Shown in pieces: positions 1 through 11,219 of a stretch of DNA of 64,000 nucleotides. Every line of letters begins with the position of its first letter. Positions within the stretch are counted from its first letter, which is position 1. The notes under the pieces are model-generated. The model did no database searches, had not been told where the DNA came from, and saw only the letters and a list, made by a program, of their open reading frames with translations. Origin of the DNA: Xanthostigma xanthostigma (lineage: Eukaryota; Arthropoda; Insecta; Raphidioptera; Raphidiidae); NCBI GenBank assembly GCA_963575645.1, contig OY754465.1, forward strand, positions 27,229,501 to 27,293,500, read 5' to 3'. Both the position numbers and the translations under genes were made by a program.

Positions 1-397
1 AGACAATTCAACACCGCTGTTACGTCATGTCACAAAAAATCGAATATATCTGAATCACATCTTTATATCACCAAAATGGGAATGTATTATTCTATTTGCG
101 TAGAAATGATCAAAAACTTCATGCAGAATAGATCTACATTAAGTCAAAACATCACCCTCACCCCATCAGCAAAAAATTTAGGGATAGCAAAGTACCGACT
201 TGAACGAACGTTATGCTGAATGAACTTACAAAATTTATGAAAATAATAGTTCGTGAGTAGAGACGTATATTTTCAAACTTTGTTATAATTAACACATATA
301 TTTTATCAATTTTTAGGCGCGAATATCGTAAGCTAAAGCGCCTATATGTACCTACTCGCAATGTCTGTGAATCTGTGTGTCACGCGTACAGTCCAAA
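1..397. other. AT-rich stretch, no gene seen
   Basis: No coding signal is visible; the one open frame on the minus strand (158-361) has no recognisable motif. Bases about 290-385 resemble 9885-9990 (both share TTTTAGGC and TCTGTGAATCTGTG followed by TCACG), so a small dispersed repeat lies here. Confidence 0.5.
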
Positions 398-990
398 TGC
401 CTTAACCGATTTTATAAAACTTTTTTTGTTCGAATCGTCTCCGCGTAACTTAGCTCAACGTCGACGATTTTTGAATTTTGACCCCGGAGGGGAACAATAA
501 AGAAAAAAAACAGTTTTTCGCTTATAACTCGCTCAATTTAAATCAGGTTAGTTCGAAACTAGTCTCATAACAAAAGAGGAGAAAATTTTACATAAATTTC
601 GTACAACAAAATTTGCCCAATTAGTTTTCAATACAGATATATATATATACAAATAAATTCAATTTGACATAACGGATGGCAAATATCTTTCGGTTATCTT
701 CGTCTGTTGTACAGTGTAATATGGTAATTTAAAGATTGCGTATGTTCGGTTTTAAAATAAAATTGATCAATATTTTTATTTATTAAAATAATAAAATAAA
801 AAGATTGCATATTTTGTTCAAAAACGCATGCCATTTCAAATATTTGTGAAATGCAACGCCTTTTAAGTTAACAATTTGAATAACTAATTATTATTAGAAC
901 ACAATAATGCAACCGTCATTTTTGACATTTTTTACCATTCCGACACCACGGATGAGCGGACTGAAACCAAATTTTGGGAGGATAACATTT
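398..990 (+). repeat. Composite Helitron-derived repeat, copy 1
   Basis: Bases 398-632 match the 5' terminal region of the Helitron at 11811-16693 (shared blocks such as TTTTTTTGTTCGA, GGGGAACAATA, CGCTCAATTTAAATCAG and TTTCGTACAACA). The following 690-990 segment is co-linear, in inverted orientation, with 44393-44660 (shared AAAGATTGCGTATGTTC, GAAATGCAACGCCTT, GGATGAGCGGA). The same order in both places shows one composite repeat rather than independent insertions. It has no coding capacity. It is probably a non-autonomous element using Helitron ends; its right boundary is obscured by the palindrome starting at 982. Confidence 0.6.
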
Positions 991-1126
991 TTTTTTCTTG
1001 TAACTAATGTTTATATACCTAAAATACTATTTTACACTAAAGTCAATTATTTATAAAAAAAATTGACTTTAGTGTAAAATAATATTTTAGGTATATAAAC
1101 ATTAGTTATAAGAAAAAAAATGTTAT
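982..1126. repeat. 145-bp near-perfect palindrome
   Basis: The left arm (about 982-1049) and right arm (about 1060-1126) are reverse complements over roughly 65 bases, around a short AT-rich loop. The arms contain CTAATGTTTATATACCTAA and its complement. The palindrome abuts the TA in front of the element at 1128. It resembles a hairpin MITE. No target duplication could be assigned because both flanks are repeats. Confidence 0.8.
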
Positions 1127-1127
1127 A

Positions 1128-2372
1128 TACAGGGTGTCCCATAAGTCGACGTCCAAACGAAGTGAGGTAATGGGGGAGGTCATTTCCTATCAAAATAACC
1201 ATAATTGATGTTATCCAATTGTTTACGGTTCGAAAGTTATTTCAATTTTTGTATTTTTCTCTGAAATCGTGTAGTGCTTATACTAAAAAATTAATTTAAA
1301 AAAATCTATGAGTTATTTGGTTGATTTTTTTTTAATAGGATCCTGAAGGGTCTGCCTTTCCAAAAAAAATAATTTTCATGAGCTCTGTTCTCTTGTCCAT
1401 TTAATAGAGATTCTTACGCGGTATAATACAACCCGTTATTCAGGACAGTTTTTTTTATAACAATTTTTTTACATGCAAGTCGTGTTTGTAAAAAATACAT
1501 TTTCGAAAATTTCAATATCTAAGTTGGCTGGAACGACTTAAACAAATTAATACGTTCTTCTGCATTCGCTACTTCTAACGTATGCTCGCTATTCTTTTTA
1601 TTACTAGTACGCCTCCGACTTGACTATTCATTTTGTACTTTGATATTTGGACCTGCGCTTGGTAATTTGAACTTCGATCTTGTTTGTGATTTTGCGACCA
1701 ATACAATACAAAATAACGAACGAGCGTTTCGACTAATTAAAAGAAATTTTATCCGACGATGCCAATTATGTATTAGGGCACGTGGTAGAAATTTCGAACA
1801 TTTGTTGTAACTTTAAATAAAATTTGGTACATTTGTGTTAGACCAGCCAACTTAGATTTTGAAATTTTCGTAAATGTATTTTTTAACAAACACGACTTGC
1901 ATGTAAAAAAATTGTTATAAAAAAAAATTGTCCTGAATAACGGGTTGTATTATACCGTGTTAGAATTTCTCTATTAAATGGACAAATTTTTCTGATAATT
2001 GGCCAAATTTTTTTATAACACTTTTTTTCTGTCAACGTGAATTTAAAATCAAATATTTTTTTCTTGCCACCGAAAAGTGTTTACAAAACCATTTTTTTTA
2101 TTTGACAGATGATAACAGAGCTCATGAAAATTATTTTTTTTTGGAAAGGCATACCCTTCAGGATCCTATTAAAAATAAAATCATCCAAACAACTCATAGA
2201 TTTTTTTAAATTAATTTTTTAGTATAAGCTCTACACGATTTCAGAATACAAAAACTGAAATAACTTTCGAACCGTAAACAATTGGATAACTACATTTATG
2301 GTTATTTTGATAGGAAATGACCTCCCCCATCACCTCACTTCGTTTTGACGTCGACCTATGGGACACTTTGTA
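1128..2372. mobile_element. Long-TIR MITE, mariner-like ends
   Basis: The left end reads TACAGGGTGTCCCATAAG and the right end is the complement of TACAAAGTGTCCCATAGG. The arms extend to about 1532 on the left and back to about 1841 on the right, so they exceed 400 bp. The right arm has an extra block of about 120 bases near 1985-2108 that the left arm lacks. A TA precedes the left end, as in Tc1/mariner insertions; the right TA has decayed. The unpaired middle (1533-1840) shows no transposase. The ends resemble those of the coding elements at 34587 and 62124, so it was probably mobilised by that group. Confidence 0.8.
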
Positions 2373-2410
2373 TTTATATGTTCTTTAACAAATTTGTTAA
2401 TGTTATAGCG

Positions 2411-2625
2411 CCTTGAAAAAGACTGGATCTAAGTCGAAACGTTGGCAAATGTATTAAATAAATGCACTATATTGGAAGTCTATTGTTCCCAAGAATTTTC
2501 CACAGTTAAGGTACCTAATAATTTTCAATTATATATTTTTGTTAATATATTTTTGTCTGAAAAATTGGTCGAATTTTTTATTTATTGAAGAGTTCTAATT
2601 AGACGTTAATCAAAGTTTGACTTCT
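2411..2625 (+). repeat. Penelope-like 3' tail with decayed hammerhead-like core
   Basis: Bases 2411-2447 carry TTGAAAAAGACT, a loop, AGTC and GAAACGTTGG. This is the CTGAAGA / short helix / GAAA arrangement seen at five other places in the window, here with the first block degraded. The downstream tail (about 2531-2625) has the conserved GTCTGAAAAATTGGTCGA and TAGACGTTAATCAAAG found also at 8168, 37196, 40249 and 44281. It is non-coding. Assignment to Penelope-like elements rests on the coding copy at 24040-24546, which ends in a related tail. Confidence 0.55.
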
Positions 2626-3759
2626 TATCAATTCAGCGGGTATATTTATAATTTTGTTTTTTTTTTGTTGAGGTTAATTGCTTTGAATAATTAATTACAA
2701 CACTGCTGTGCTCAAGAGGATGAGGAAAAGTCTCCATATGTTTTTTTTAAACCGATTCAGTATTTTTTTCTGGTTAAGTAAATAATATCCAGAAAAAAGT
2801 CAGTTACAAAACCTCTTTGAAAAAAAAAAACACTGAAAATACAAAAATAGTAAAATTTTGAGATGGCGTTATTTTTTTAACAGTATATAAAAGTTTTAGT
2901 AATATTGATGCTGACTTAAAAATTTTAGTATTTTTTTTTCAATGAAGGTATTTTAAAAAAAAAGTTTATGTACATAACGTTATTAATTAGAATTCTATTA
3001 ATTAGAAATGAGCTCCCGTTTCTCTGAAAACTTAAAACAATTCTTTTCCATCATAATATAATATTCCATCCTTGCCAGAAAGTACAGATTCAGATAGACA
3101 CCAAGAAAGAGAATCTGTCAAAAGTGTTGTGAATTGGGGTACTGTCGTTTTTACCACATGGCGCATACGTCGTATTTATTCGACTATATTATGATAGAGC
3201 TTATAGAGTTCATCGATTTGATATAAATTGAAGAAATTTTAATATAATTCCTTAAATATTGCTTCTATAACATATCTCTTAAATTTCTGTTCGACCACTT
3301 GTTCTATAATAAAGAACATCTTTACACTTTGAAGTGTGATATTTTATAGATATAACTATAACGGACATATTTTTAAAGTGAAAATTTTTAGTTCGCAGTA
3401 ACTCAGAATCTTTCGTGACGGAAACTGACAAGTTTCTGCGTTGTATAACAATCTTAAGGGCATCCATTAAGAATATTTGTTACCTAATTGTTTGCCCGGC
3501 TTCTTATTCATCACTGAAAATGTCAAACTTAGGTTCAAATCCTGAACTATATATTTGTGATGTGCTATGCAATTATCATCCAATAGAGAACACTTATTTC
3601 AAATTAAATATTAAATTAAATTATTTATTAAGAAAGAATATTACAGTGGCGACGAGAATAAAACTCCATTTTCAATTTAAAATCAATTTCCTGAATTATA
3701 TTTTCAAATTAGAATATCTTTTGAAAAAAAAAACAAATATTTTTCCTAAATACAAGAAA
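2626..3759. other. AT-rich stretch, no gene seen
   Basis: Homopolymer runs and AT-rich sequence with no recognisable protein. The open frames at 3279-3467 and 3415-3804 are low-complexity and lack motifs; only the very end of the second runs into the transposase below, in another frame. Confidence 0.5.
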
Positions 3760-4453
3760 TATTTCCAGAAGATGTTGCAAATAGAAATTCGTTTTGTGAA
3801 CTAATGATGGAAAAATGCAACGAGAACCCTAATTTTGTAAAGAACATTTGTTTCACCGATGAGTCGACATTTACAACAAATAGTGCTCCAAATAAGCAAA
3901 CATGTCGTAGTTGGTGTAAACAAAATCCCCATATTGCGATCCCATTTCATACACAGTACCCTCAGAACGTGAATGTTTGGGTTGGTATGATGGGTAACAA
4001 TATAATTGAACCTTTTTTTATAAATAGGACATTAAATGCCCAAAAATACTTAGCTATGTTGCGAGATCAAATATCTCCGGCTATTCGTGCTGTAGCTGAA
4101 GATTTTGGGTCGGTGATTTACCAACATGACGGAGCAATAGCGTAAACGCCATGGCAGTCAGACAATGTTTGAATGAAATGTTTCCAAACAGATGGATAGG
4201 ACGTGGTGGAGCAATTCATTGGCCAGCGCGCTCCCCTGACTTGTTACCTAACGATTTTTATCTGTGGGGCTACTTAAAATCAAAGGTTTTTGCTGTGCAA
4301 AGACATCTTAATTTAGATTCTGTGAGAGATAAAATAGTGGAAATGTGTTTCAATATTTCACCAAAAACTTTGCAAAACGTACAACGCCAATTTTATGAAC
4401 GTTTAGGACATTGTTTGGCCGTAGGCGGAACAAATTTTGAACATTTATTATAA
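3760..4453 (+). pseudogene. Mariner-related transposase, 3' two-thirds
   Basis: The translation carries the catalytic core of a mariner-related transposase: FTDESTF (first aspartate, near 3858), NVWVGM, QHDGA (second aspartate, near 4129), then RWIGRGGAIHWPARSPDLLP and NDFYLWGYLKSKV with the third aspartate near 4254. About 41 residues separate the second and third aspartates, the spacing called DD41D. The helix-turn-helix N-terminus is missing; homology begins at about 3760. A stop and frameshift at 4141-4150 break the frame just after QHDGA. The C-terminus ends naturally after NFEHLL. No matching TIRs were found, so only the coding part survives. It is non-functional as read. Confidence 0.85.
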
Positions 4454-4700
4454 GTATATTGTTTTAGTTACTTTTTTTGTTCTATTTTTGTAAAAAAAAA
4501 TAAAAATAATGATTTTTATAAGCATTTTAAATAGAAATCCTCAAGATTACCATAGTAACGCAATAGAAATAACAATTAATGCAGTCAAGGCTAACTCTGA
4601 TCCATTCGTTTTTTCCCAATGCTAATTTCTCTATGTGCACCTTACGCGTTTACATACTGTATAGACGAGGAATTAAATTTTACAGAGCTTGTTAGTTTTT

Positions 4701-4800
4701 TGGATTCAGGGGACCTCAAAACGAAAAATTATTTTAAAATTTTGAAAAGTGAATTTCGACCTAAACTACTATTCCCCACTTGTGGGTTGGAATGGTAAAA
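4701..4800 (+). repeat. 3' end of repeat family G
   Basis: The block with GGGGACCTCAAAACGAAAA, TTGAAAAGTGAATTTCGACC and CTTGTGGGTTGGAATGG matches the right ends of the copies at 40718-41390 and 50057-50720, and the inverted copy starting at 32290. Only the terminal 100 bases are present. Confidence 0.6.
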
Positions 4801-5811
4801 TTACTGCACAAAGGTTTAAATATGTTATTTAAAATATTTTTGTTCAAATACTTGAATTAAGTTTTGTAGATGAATTAAGTTTTAAAATATTAAAATCATA
4901 TAGAAAAAACGTGATGAATGAATTACCGACATTGAAACAGTATGTGATTAAATTAATTTGCCTTAACTTTATAGTGAACGAACATAAATAATTAGTGTTA
5001 AATTCATATCAGTCATAAATGATCGTTCATGTCACAGAGCCAGTGTCCGTTAAGTCATCCAAGCGGACGCTGGCATCCGCGCTGGCCGTCCGCTCCTTTG
5101 TAAAGAGAATCAGATAAAAAACCTTAGAATATATAGAATAGACACTTACAGAAGTTTGTGGGCTTATATTATGTCCAGTCGACCACTGTTCAATTAATTA
5201 TCTCTCATACAGTGTAATGCAGTGGAATTTTTTTTTGTATTGTATTAATTGAAATTAGTATTTGATTAATTAAAATAATATATTTGTAAATATCTTAGAT
5301 ACAATTATATTGACAAATATAATTATAGTAATTGCAAAATTATTTCTTATAACATTTTACAATAAATCTGGCGAGTTGAAATAGTATTGTGAACTGTGTT
5401 AAAATATTTTTATGAATTGTAAATTTTAAAACTGAAAGATTATAATCTTTTATATATAAAAATCCGGTGTCCGTATATTCGTAATTCTTCTCCTCTTACA
5501 TGACTTGATCGATTTTTTTTGTACCTATTGGGTCACCTGGAGTTCTGAGCTATAGTTGGACCCGGTAAGTGGCGCTGTTGACGGATCCAGATATTTTTTC
5601 TATTTTCCGACCAAATTTTTTTATATATATTTTTTTTTTGATTTCTCATTTGAATAAAAAAACATATCCCAAATTATAATCCTGACTTATTAAAAAAAAA
5701 TAACGTTTCATTCATAACTAATAGACGCCGATGACCTCAGCTGTTGAGCGTCTATAATTTACAATCTCTCTCATAACTGACCGTTTGCCTTCCAGGTCTG
5801 CTATTATTCTA
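4801..5811. other. No gene; degenerate repeat remnants
   Basis: AT-rich with no coding signal. Around 5455-5600 a TATATATAAAAATCCGG start followed by a GATCGATTTTTTTT block looks like a decayed Helitron 5' end. Bases about 5726-5777 (GATGACCTCAGCTGT and TCTATAATTTACAATCT) recur inverted at 21619-21655. Confidence 0.4.
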
Positions 5812-6297
5812 TAAAAACTTTTTAACAAAAAAATTAAACCGCCGAAAAACTGAAAAGCAAAAAATAATAAATCTTTTTATTTAACTAAGTTCTATCTAAG
5901 TAGTTCAACGTATGTGACAGTCTAGTATATCTAAGTAATTTTGAGTCGGCGTCAACAATCCTTCGCCGGAAATCTCTGAGCATTCACGAAGTTAATATCA
6001 GGGACAGAGCAACCCTAACGGGCACACTGAGGGCACACGTCTTTGCGAGTGGTCGTGTGGAGAGTGCATGTTTAGAATGTTAATGTTTATCGCTGGAGAT
6101 TTCACGTATCATTGTTAATTTGATTTTTTAGTGATCTTTGTTCATTGATGGTTTGACGCCGACTCAAAATTACTTAGATATACTAGACTGTCACATACGT
6201 TCAACTACTTAGATAGAACTTAGTTAAATAAAAAGATTTATTATTTTTTGCTTTTCAGGTTTTCGGCGGTTTAATTTTTTTGTTAAAAAGTTTTTAT
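5812..6297. repeat. Foldback element with 148-bp arms
   Basis: The left arm (5812-5959) and right arm (6151-6297) are near-perfect reverse complements; both contain TAACTAAGTTCTATCTAAG and GACAGTCTAGTATATC or their complements. The outer end, TTTTTAACAAAAAAATTAAACCG, is shared with the foldback at 32936 although the rest of the arms differs. A 190-base unpaired centre carries GC-richer sequence without an open frame. It is a non-autonomous DNA element of unassigned superfamily. Confidence 0.75.
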
Positions 6298-6360
6298 TTA
6301 ATAATTTTTTGTGGCTATATAATTTATAATTGTAATATACACAACTCAGCATGAAAATCT

Positions 6361-6775
6361 GTGAGTGAACCATAAATCACCCCTATTTTCCCACCCTTAG
6401 GGTAGGATTTTTTTTTCCAAATTTATATGAGACAAACCTCGAGGTATACCCTATCCAATAAAAAAATAATTATCAAAATCGGACTACTCTGTAAAAAGTT
6501 ATGTGTGGTCATACATTACAATCAGTGAGTGAACAATCAATCATCCCCTGTTTTCCTACCCTTAGGGTTGGAATTTTTCTACCAAATTTATATGGGACCA
6601 ACTTCGGGGTATACCCTTTCAAACAAAAAAATAATTATCAAAATCGGACTACTCTGTAAAAAGTTATGCGTGGTCATACATAAATAAAAAAAAAAAAAAA
6701 AAAATAAAAAAAAAATATACGCGTCGAATTGAGAACCTCCTCCGTTTTTGTTTTTCGTCGGTTAAAAAATCCGAT
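6361..6775 (+). repeat. Tandem 164-bp dimer, A-tract and TCGGTTAA end
   Basis: Two direct repeats begin at GTGAGTGAAC (6361 and 6525), each about 160 bp, both ending in CGGACTACTCTGTAAAAAG and GGTCATACAT. An A-rich tract (6681-6717) follows, then AATTGAGAACCTCCTCCG and GTCGGTTAAAAA. The same closing motif occurs at 33225-33257, behind the other foldback of this family. Confidence 0.65.
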
Positions 6776-6904
6776 GCAGCATTATATGAAAAATTTGCAA
6801 TATTACCTAATGAACTGATTTCTTAGGCATTGTTTGAAACATAAAAAAAAATGTTATTTAAAAGGAGTATAGCTAAAATGTGACGTAAGGAAATTTTTTA
6901 AATT

Positions 6905-7066
6905 TTAACTTCCCGCTTTAAAAAAAAAATTTTTTTTTTTTTTTTTTCAAAAATTGGGAAGTTATTGGTTCCATCCCGATTTTCGAAAATCGAGTTTTCG
7001 CCAGATCTCGACGTTTTGAGGTCCTAGGAAGCTATTTTGGCGATGATGTCCGTAGGGCTCTATGTA

Positions 7067-7097
<31 letters not shown>

Positions 7098-8021
7098 ATG
7101 TAAACCTTTTATATCTTTTGAACGGAGTGTCCGACTGAAACGCGGTTTGCGGCATCTGACGTGATCTTGGTGAACTTACTTCCTGAAAATTTGAAACGAT
7201 TCGGCCCAAAAAATTTTGAGAAATCTTAAAAAAACAAGTTTCAAAAATTTTTTAAAATTTGTTTTTGTAAAATATTTTCTAAACTACTAAACCGAATAAT
7301 TCCAAAATCTAATCAGCTCTTCTCCTGAACAAACTGCGTCGATTTCCGCAAACCGCATCAAAATCGGTACATTTGTTCACGAGATACCGTGAACGAAAAA
7401 ATCGTAAAAAAGTGTTTTTTTAAAATGATTCTTAAAATTGTTATCAGATCGATTTTTTTGTAATAAATTACTTTCTTAGGCTAAAAAAACTGCGTCGATC
7501 GCCGCAAACCAGATCAAAATTGGTTCATTTGTTCATGAGATAACGTGAACGAAAAATTAGGAAAAAAGTAATTTTTTATAATTACTCGTAAAATTCTTAT
7601 CAAATCGATTTTTTTGTAATAATTTACTTTCTTAGGTTAAAAAAACTGCGTCGATCGACGCAAACCGCATCAAAATCGGCTCATTTGTTCACGAGATATC
7701 GTGAACGAAAAATTTGTAAAAAAGTGTTTTTTTTAAATTGCTTGTAAAATTCCTGAGATCGATTTTTCTGTAATAAATTACTTTTTTAGGATAAAAAATT
7801 GAGTCGACTGCCGCAAATCGCATCAAAATCGGTTCATTTGTTCATGAGATATAGTGAACGAAAATTTCGGAACAAAGTGTTTTTTTTTTGAGCTCGAAGA
7901 GCTAAAAAATAAACTTCTTGCTATATTTTATATATTTTTGAGCGTTTTGAACTCGAAAATAGCGGGAAGTTACAGGGATGGCCTGCAGGGTCAAACTTCT
8001 TTTCAAATTTTTTTTGTAGAA
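6905..8021 (+). repeat. Repeat family K, copy 1 (four internal units)
   Basis: The repeat opens with AACTTCCCGCTTT and closes with AGCGGGAAGTTA plus GGCCTGCAGGGTCAAACTTC, so its ends are inverted copies of a GCGGGAAGTT motif. The interior has a GT/ATGT microsatellite (about 7065-7100) and four direct units starting at about 7334, 7490, 7646 and 7800 (period about 156), each with CTGCGTCGAT, CAAACCGCATCAAAATCGG and TTGTTCACGAGATA-like blocks. An inverted copy at 27243-28152 has three units. No open frame with motifs is present; the class is unknown. Confidence 0.75.
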
Positions 8022-8099
8022 ATGACAGCTATTTGAAAAAAAACTCGAATTTGCGTCAAAATTTTGAGTTTAAAAAAATTATAACTTGATTGATCAGCT

Positions 8100-8205
8100 C
8101 TGAAGAAGATCCAAATCCGGACCGCAACGTCAATGTATTAATTATTATTTTTTGTAAATATATTTGTCTGAAACATTGGTCGATAATTTTATTTATTGTA
8201 GTATC
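8100..8205 (+). repeat. Penelope-like 3' tail
   Basis: CTGAAGA at 8100 is followed by a GATCC/GGACC imperfect helix and GCAACGTCAATGTATT (one change from GAAA). Next comes the conserved tail GTCTGAAACATTGGTCGATA and TTTTATTTATTG. Order and spacing match the tail at 2531-2625 and join the hammerhead-like core to that tail in a single copy. Confidence 0.6.
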
Positions 8206-10989
8206 GATATAGCTAAAGGGGGTCCGGAATTTCTGACAGTGAATGTGTACCTAAGTTATTTTTAGTTTCCGAAACTCCGCAAAGGAATAATGTAATATCC
8301 CCTGCCAAGGCTTTGGGTTTTCCTAACGGTCCGATCGCTACCTGAGTTTCGAGTAGACTCCAACGCACTCACTGCTAATTGCCATAACTTAGTAATGTAA
8401 GGAGAAAAATTGTCCACGGAAAAATTTCCTCTGTTTTTCCGGAAAATTTTCAATGTCAAAAAGGCAATTTATTAGTAATATTTTCATGAACATTATTGAA
8501 CTTTCCATACTTTGTTTTATTAGTCAATTTATGTACCATTTAAACAAAAACTACAGGTTATAATTTAAATTTTGTAATCTACATGAATAAAATTAAGTTT
8601 GATTCTGTTTTACTTAAGATTTGTTGTATTGTTTAATTTGCAACGCATAAAAAGAATTCATACTATTACATTATAAAAGAGCACACAGAAAATGAATCAC
8701 CCATTTATTTTGTTATTTAATAGTAATGATGTAGTAACAGAGGCCAGAAGATGGCATCACTGTACTGACTACTGCAGTTATAAAGGGAATTCCCCTCATG
8801 TAAACAGCACTACATTATTGTTTTTTGTTGGAATGGAAAAACTCAAAAGGACATTACATCCAGAGCTGATGAAAATACTCGTTTTATTTACTTGTAGCCT
8901 TTAGTGAACGAAAGTGTAATTTTACAAAACCTTATTAATTTAGTGGCTTAGTAAATTTTTAAGAAAATTTTGAAAATTTTCTGTATCAAAATTTTTCGGA
9001 AAATCCATAACTTTACACTATAACTTCGGTAATAATTTGAATTTTGGAATGGTTGGAATAAACGCTTAAAAGATTTTCAAAAATATAAACAACAATTCAT
9101 CAAGCGAAAAAAAAACAATTTTTTAAAAATCTTAAGGTGGCGTAATACCTTATGATAATTTTTGTCTGTTGACGTAAAACTTCTTCAGGCGTGTTTTGAG
9201 AATTTCCAGAATGGGCAGCTCCGTGAGTTGCCGTCATTAATTATATAGTATAAGCTTTGTACATTTTCAGTCTGAGAGTTGAAAATAATCGTCTTTTCAG
9301 TATTTCTTGCCGCTAACATTATTTACATATTGTTTACATAATTTACTTTAACTGCGCGTAAATGTTGCACGTGTAGTTTTTTTGACATATCGCAATTTAA
9401 TAATCCGTATATAGAGGATAAAATATAATTACGAAACAGAAATTTCCTAATTTGACTCCAGTGGATAACAGTCTCTACAGTCGCCCCAAACCCGGCTGGG
9501 CGTATAGGCGTACGGGCGGTATGTATAATGCCTATGCGTAGCTGTTTGTGACATGTCGTACCCCAACTCAGTATGTAATAATGTTAATACGGGTCGTGGA
9601 TATTATACTTTTTGTCCAGTTTAATGACAGTCGGGAAATTAATAAAGGCAACGACAAGTTTTTGTTTGAATATATCATCTATGACCGGTACTTAGTTTTT
9701 CATATCTTATAAACATAAAACGGTAAAAAATAATTTAAATTTGGATTGAAAATGATCCATACAGTTTCTATTTTTTTTTTCAAATATAATGATTCAAATT
9801 TCGGTGCTCATTAAATTCTAAACTCTGGGCACTCGTGTATATAGTTTAATTATTAAAGCGTCCTTGTAACGGAAATATTACACAAGTTCAAAGGTTCTCA
9901 CGCAAACGTCGTTATAATATGTGTATTATACTTTTAGGCACGACCTAATCATAGCTAATTGCTCTGTGAATCTGTGATCACGATTTTTTTTTATTGCCGT
10001 AATAGTCGCCTTCAATGAATACATAAAACAGGCAAATTCTTCGAAGTGCGCAAGAACAGCTTCGATTTTGATGATTTTTTTTAAATTTTGTTTGTTTATA
10101 TTATTGAAAATCAGAAACGTTTTGGGGCGGAGAACAAATTATTTATATTGTTTAAAGGGCTAGTGGTAGTCAAAGGAATGAAAAAATTTTTAATATTTTT
10201 TTTTTCGACAAAATTTAATTTACTTTATAAAGCTAATACTTATATTTCAACTTGGCTTCACTAAATTAAAAAAAAAAAAATTGGACGAAGCTATCTTTGT
10301 TGGCCCCTCTGGCAAGTATAGGTAATGCTTTACGATGACCATCATAACTTTGTGCTGGTTCATCCAAAATCAATAAAACAAAAAAAAAAGTCTTTAGTTT
10401 AATAGTATATCTAGGACTCAATAGAAGCTTTTTTTGTAAATTAATAAAATGGCGGCTTCTCAAACGGGACTGAGACTGCTCTTCATATTCTTGAGTTATA
10501 GTAACTTTCGTGTCTAGAGCTTTGCTTAAGCTACGTGCTAGACCAGATTTACGCTTGCAATGCATATAAATAAAACACACAAATAAAAATACCTTATCAC
10601 ACTAAGCCAAACGTAATGTTTATTATAAATGGAGATGAAAATAAAGTACTTAACCTACCCACTAAGTAACTAATTACGAAAAGTGTTTTTTTTTTTGCTT
10701 TAAACAAATAACTAAAACAGTAAGGAATGTAGGTTTTAAGAAATAACCTTAATGTATAAGAATCTTCGCAGGTACCTACGACAGCAGCAATTAATAAAAA
10801 AAAAAACTGAACAAACTGAATATAACCGAATTCGTTGCAGCGTAAATTTTAATACTGGCATACGTGTCTGTCATGTGGGTAGGCGTAGTTAGTGATGTAT
10901 TTATTGGAACTATTTTAGCTCCTTCGGGGATTATTTTGCAAGAACGCTGAAACACATAGGTAATTCTTTTTTTCTTACCAAAAGCCTAA
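8206..10989. other. Long stretch without recognisable genes
   Basis: No transposase, reverse transcriptase or host domain could be recognised on either strand. The open frames at 8262-8459 (minus), 8692-8904 (plus) and 10266-10580 (minus) have no motifs I know. The 8280-8370 block (GGTCCGATCGCTACC, GAGTTTCGAGTAGACTCC) is GC-richer than its surroundings and may be an unidentified repeat. Confidence 0.4.
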
Positions 10990-11219
10990 ATATGAATTTT
11001 CATATTCCTAGTTTGAGAAATGGTGGACTCCCCATACAAATTTCCATTTTCTATTGCACCCCTTCAGGGTTTTTTGAGTCAAAAGGTAGCCTATATCCTT
11101 CCTCAGGATGCACTCTATCTCCTTGCCAAATTTTATCGAAATCTGTTCAGCGGTTTTGGGCGTGAAAAGGTAACAGACAGACAGAGTTACGTTCGCATTT
11201 ATAATATTGCTATGAATTA
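10990..11219 (+). repeat. RTE-type short retroelement tail
   Basis: The block AAATTTTATCGAAATCTG, TTCAGCGGTTTTGGGCGTG and ACAGACAGACAGAGTTACG, ending in CATTTATAATATT, is the typical tail of RTE-derived short elements in insects (recalled from known families). The open frame across it encodes no known domain. Confidence 0.5.

Noticed and set aside
10266-10580. Minus-strand frame of 104 codons as a gene fragment
   Set aside because: No motif recognised; the C-terminal phenylalanine run is a poly-A translation.
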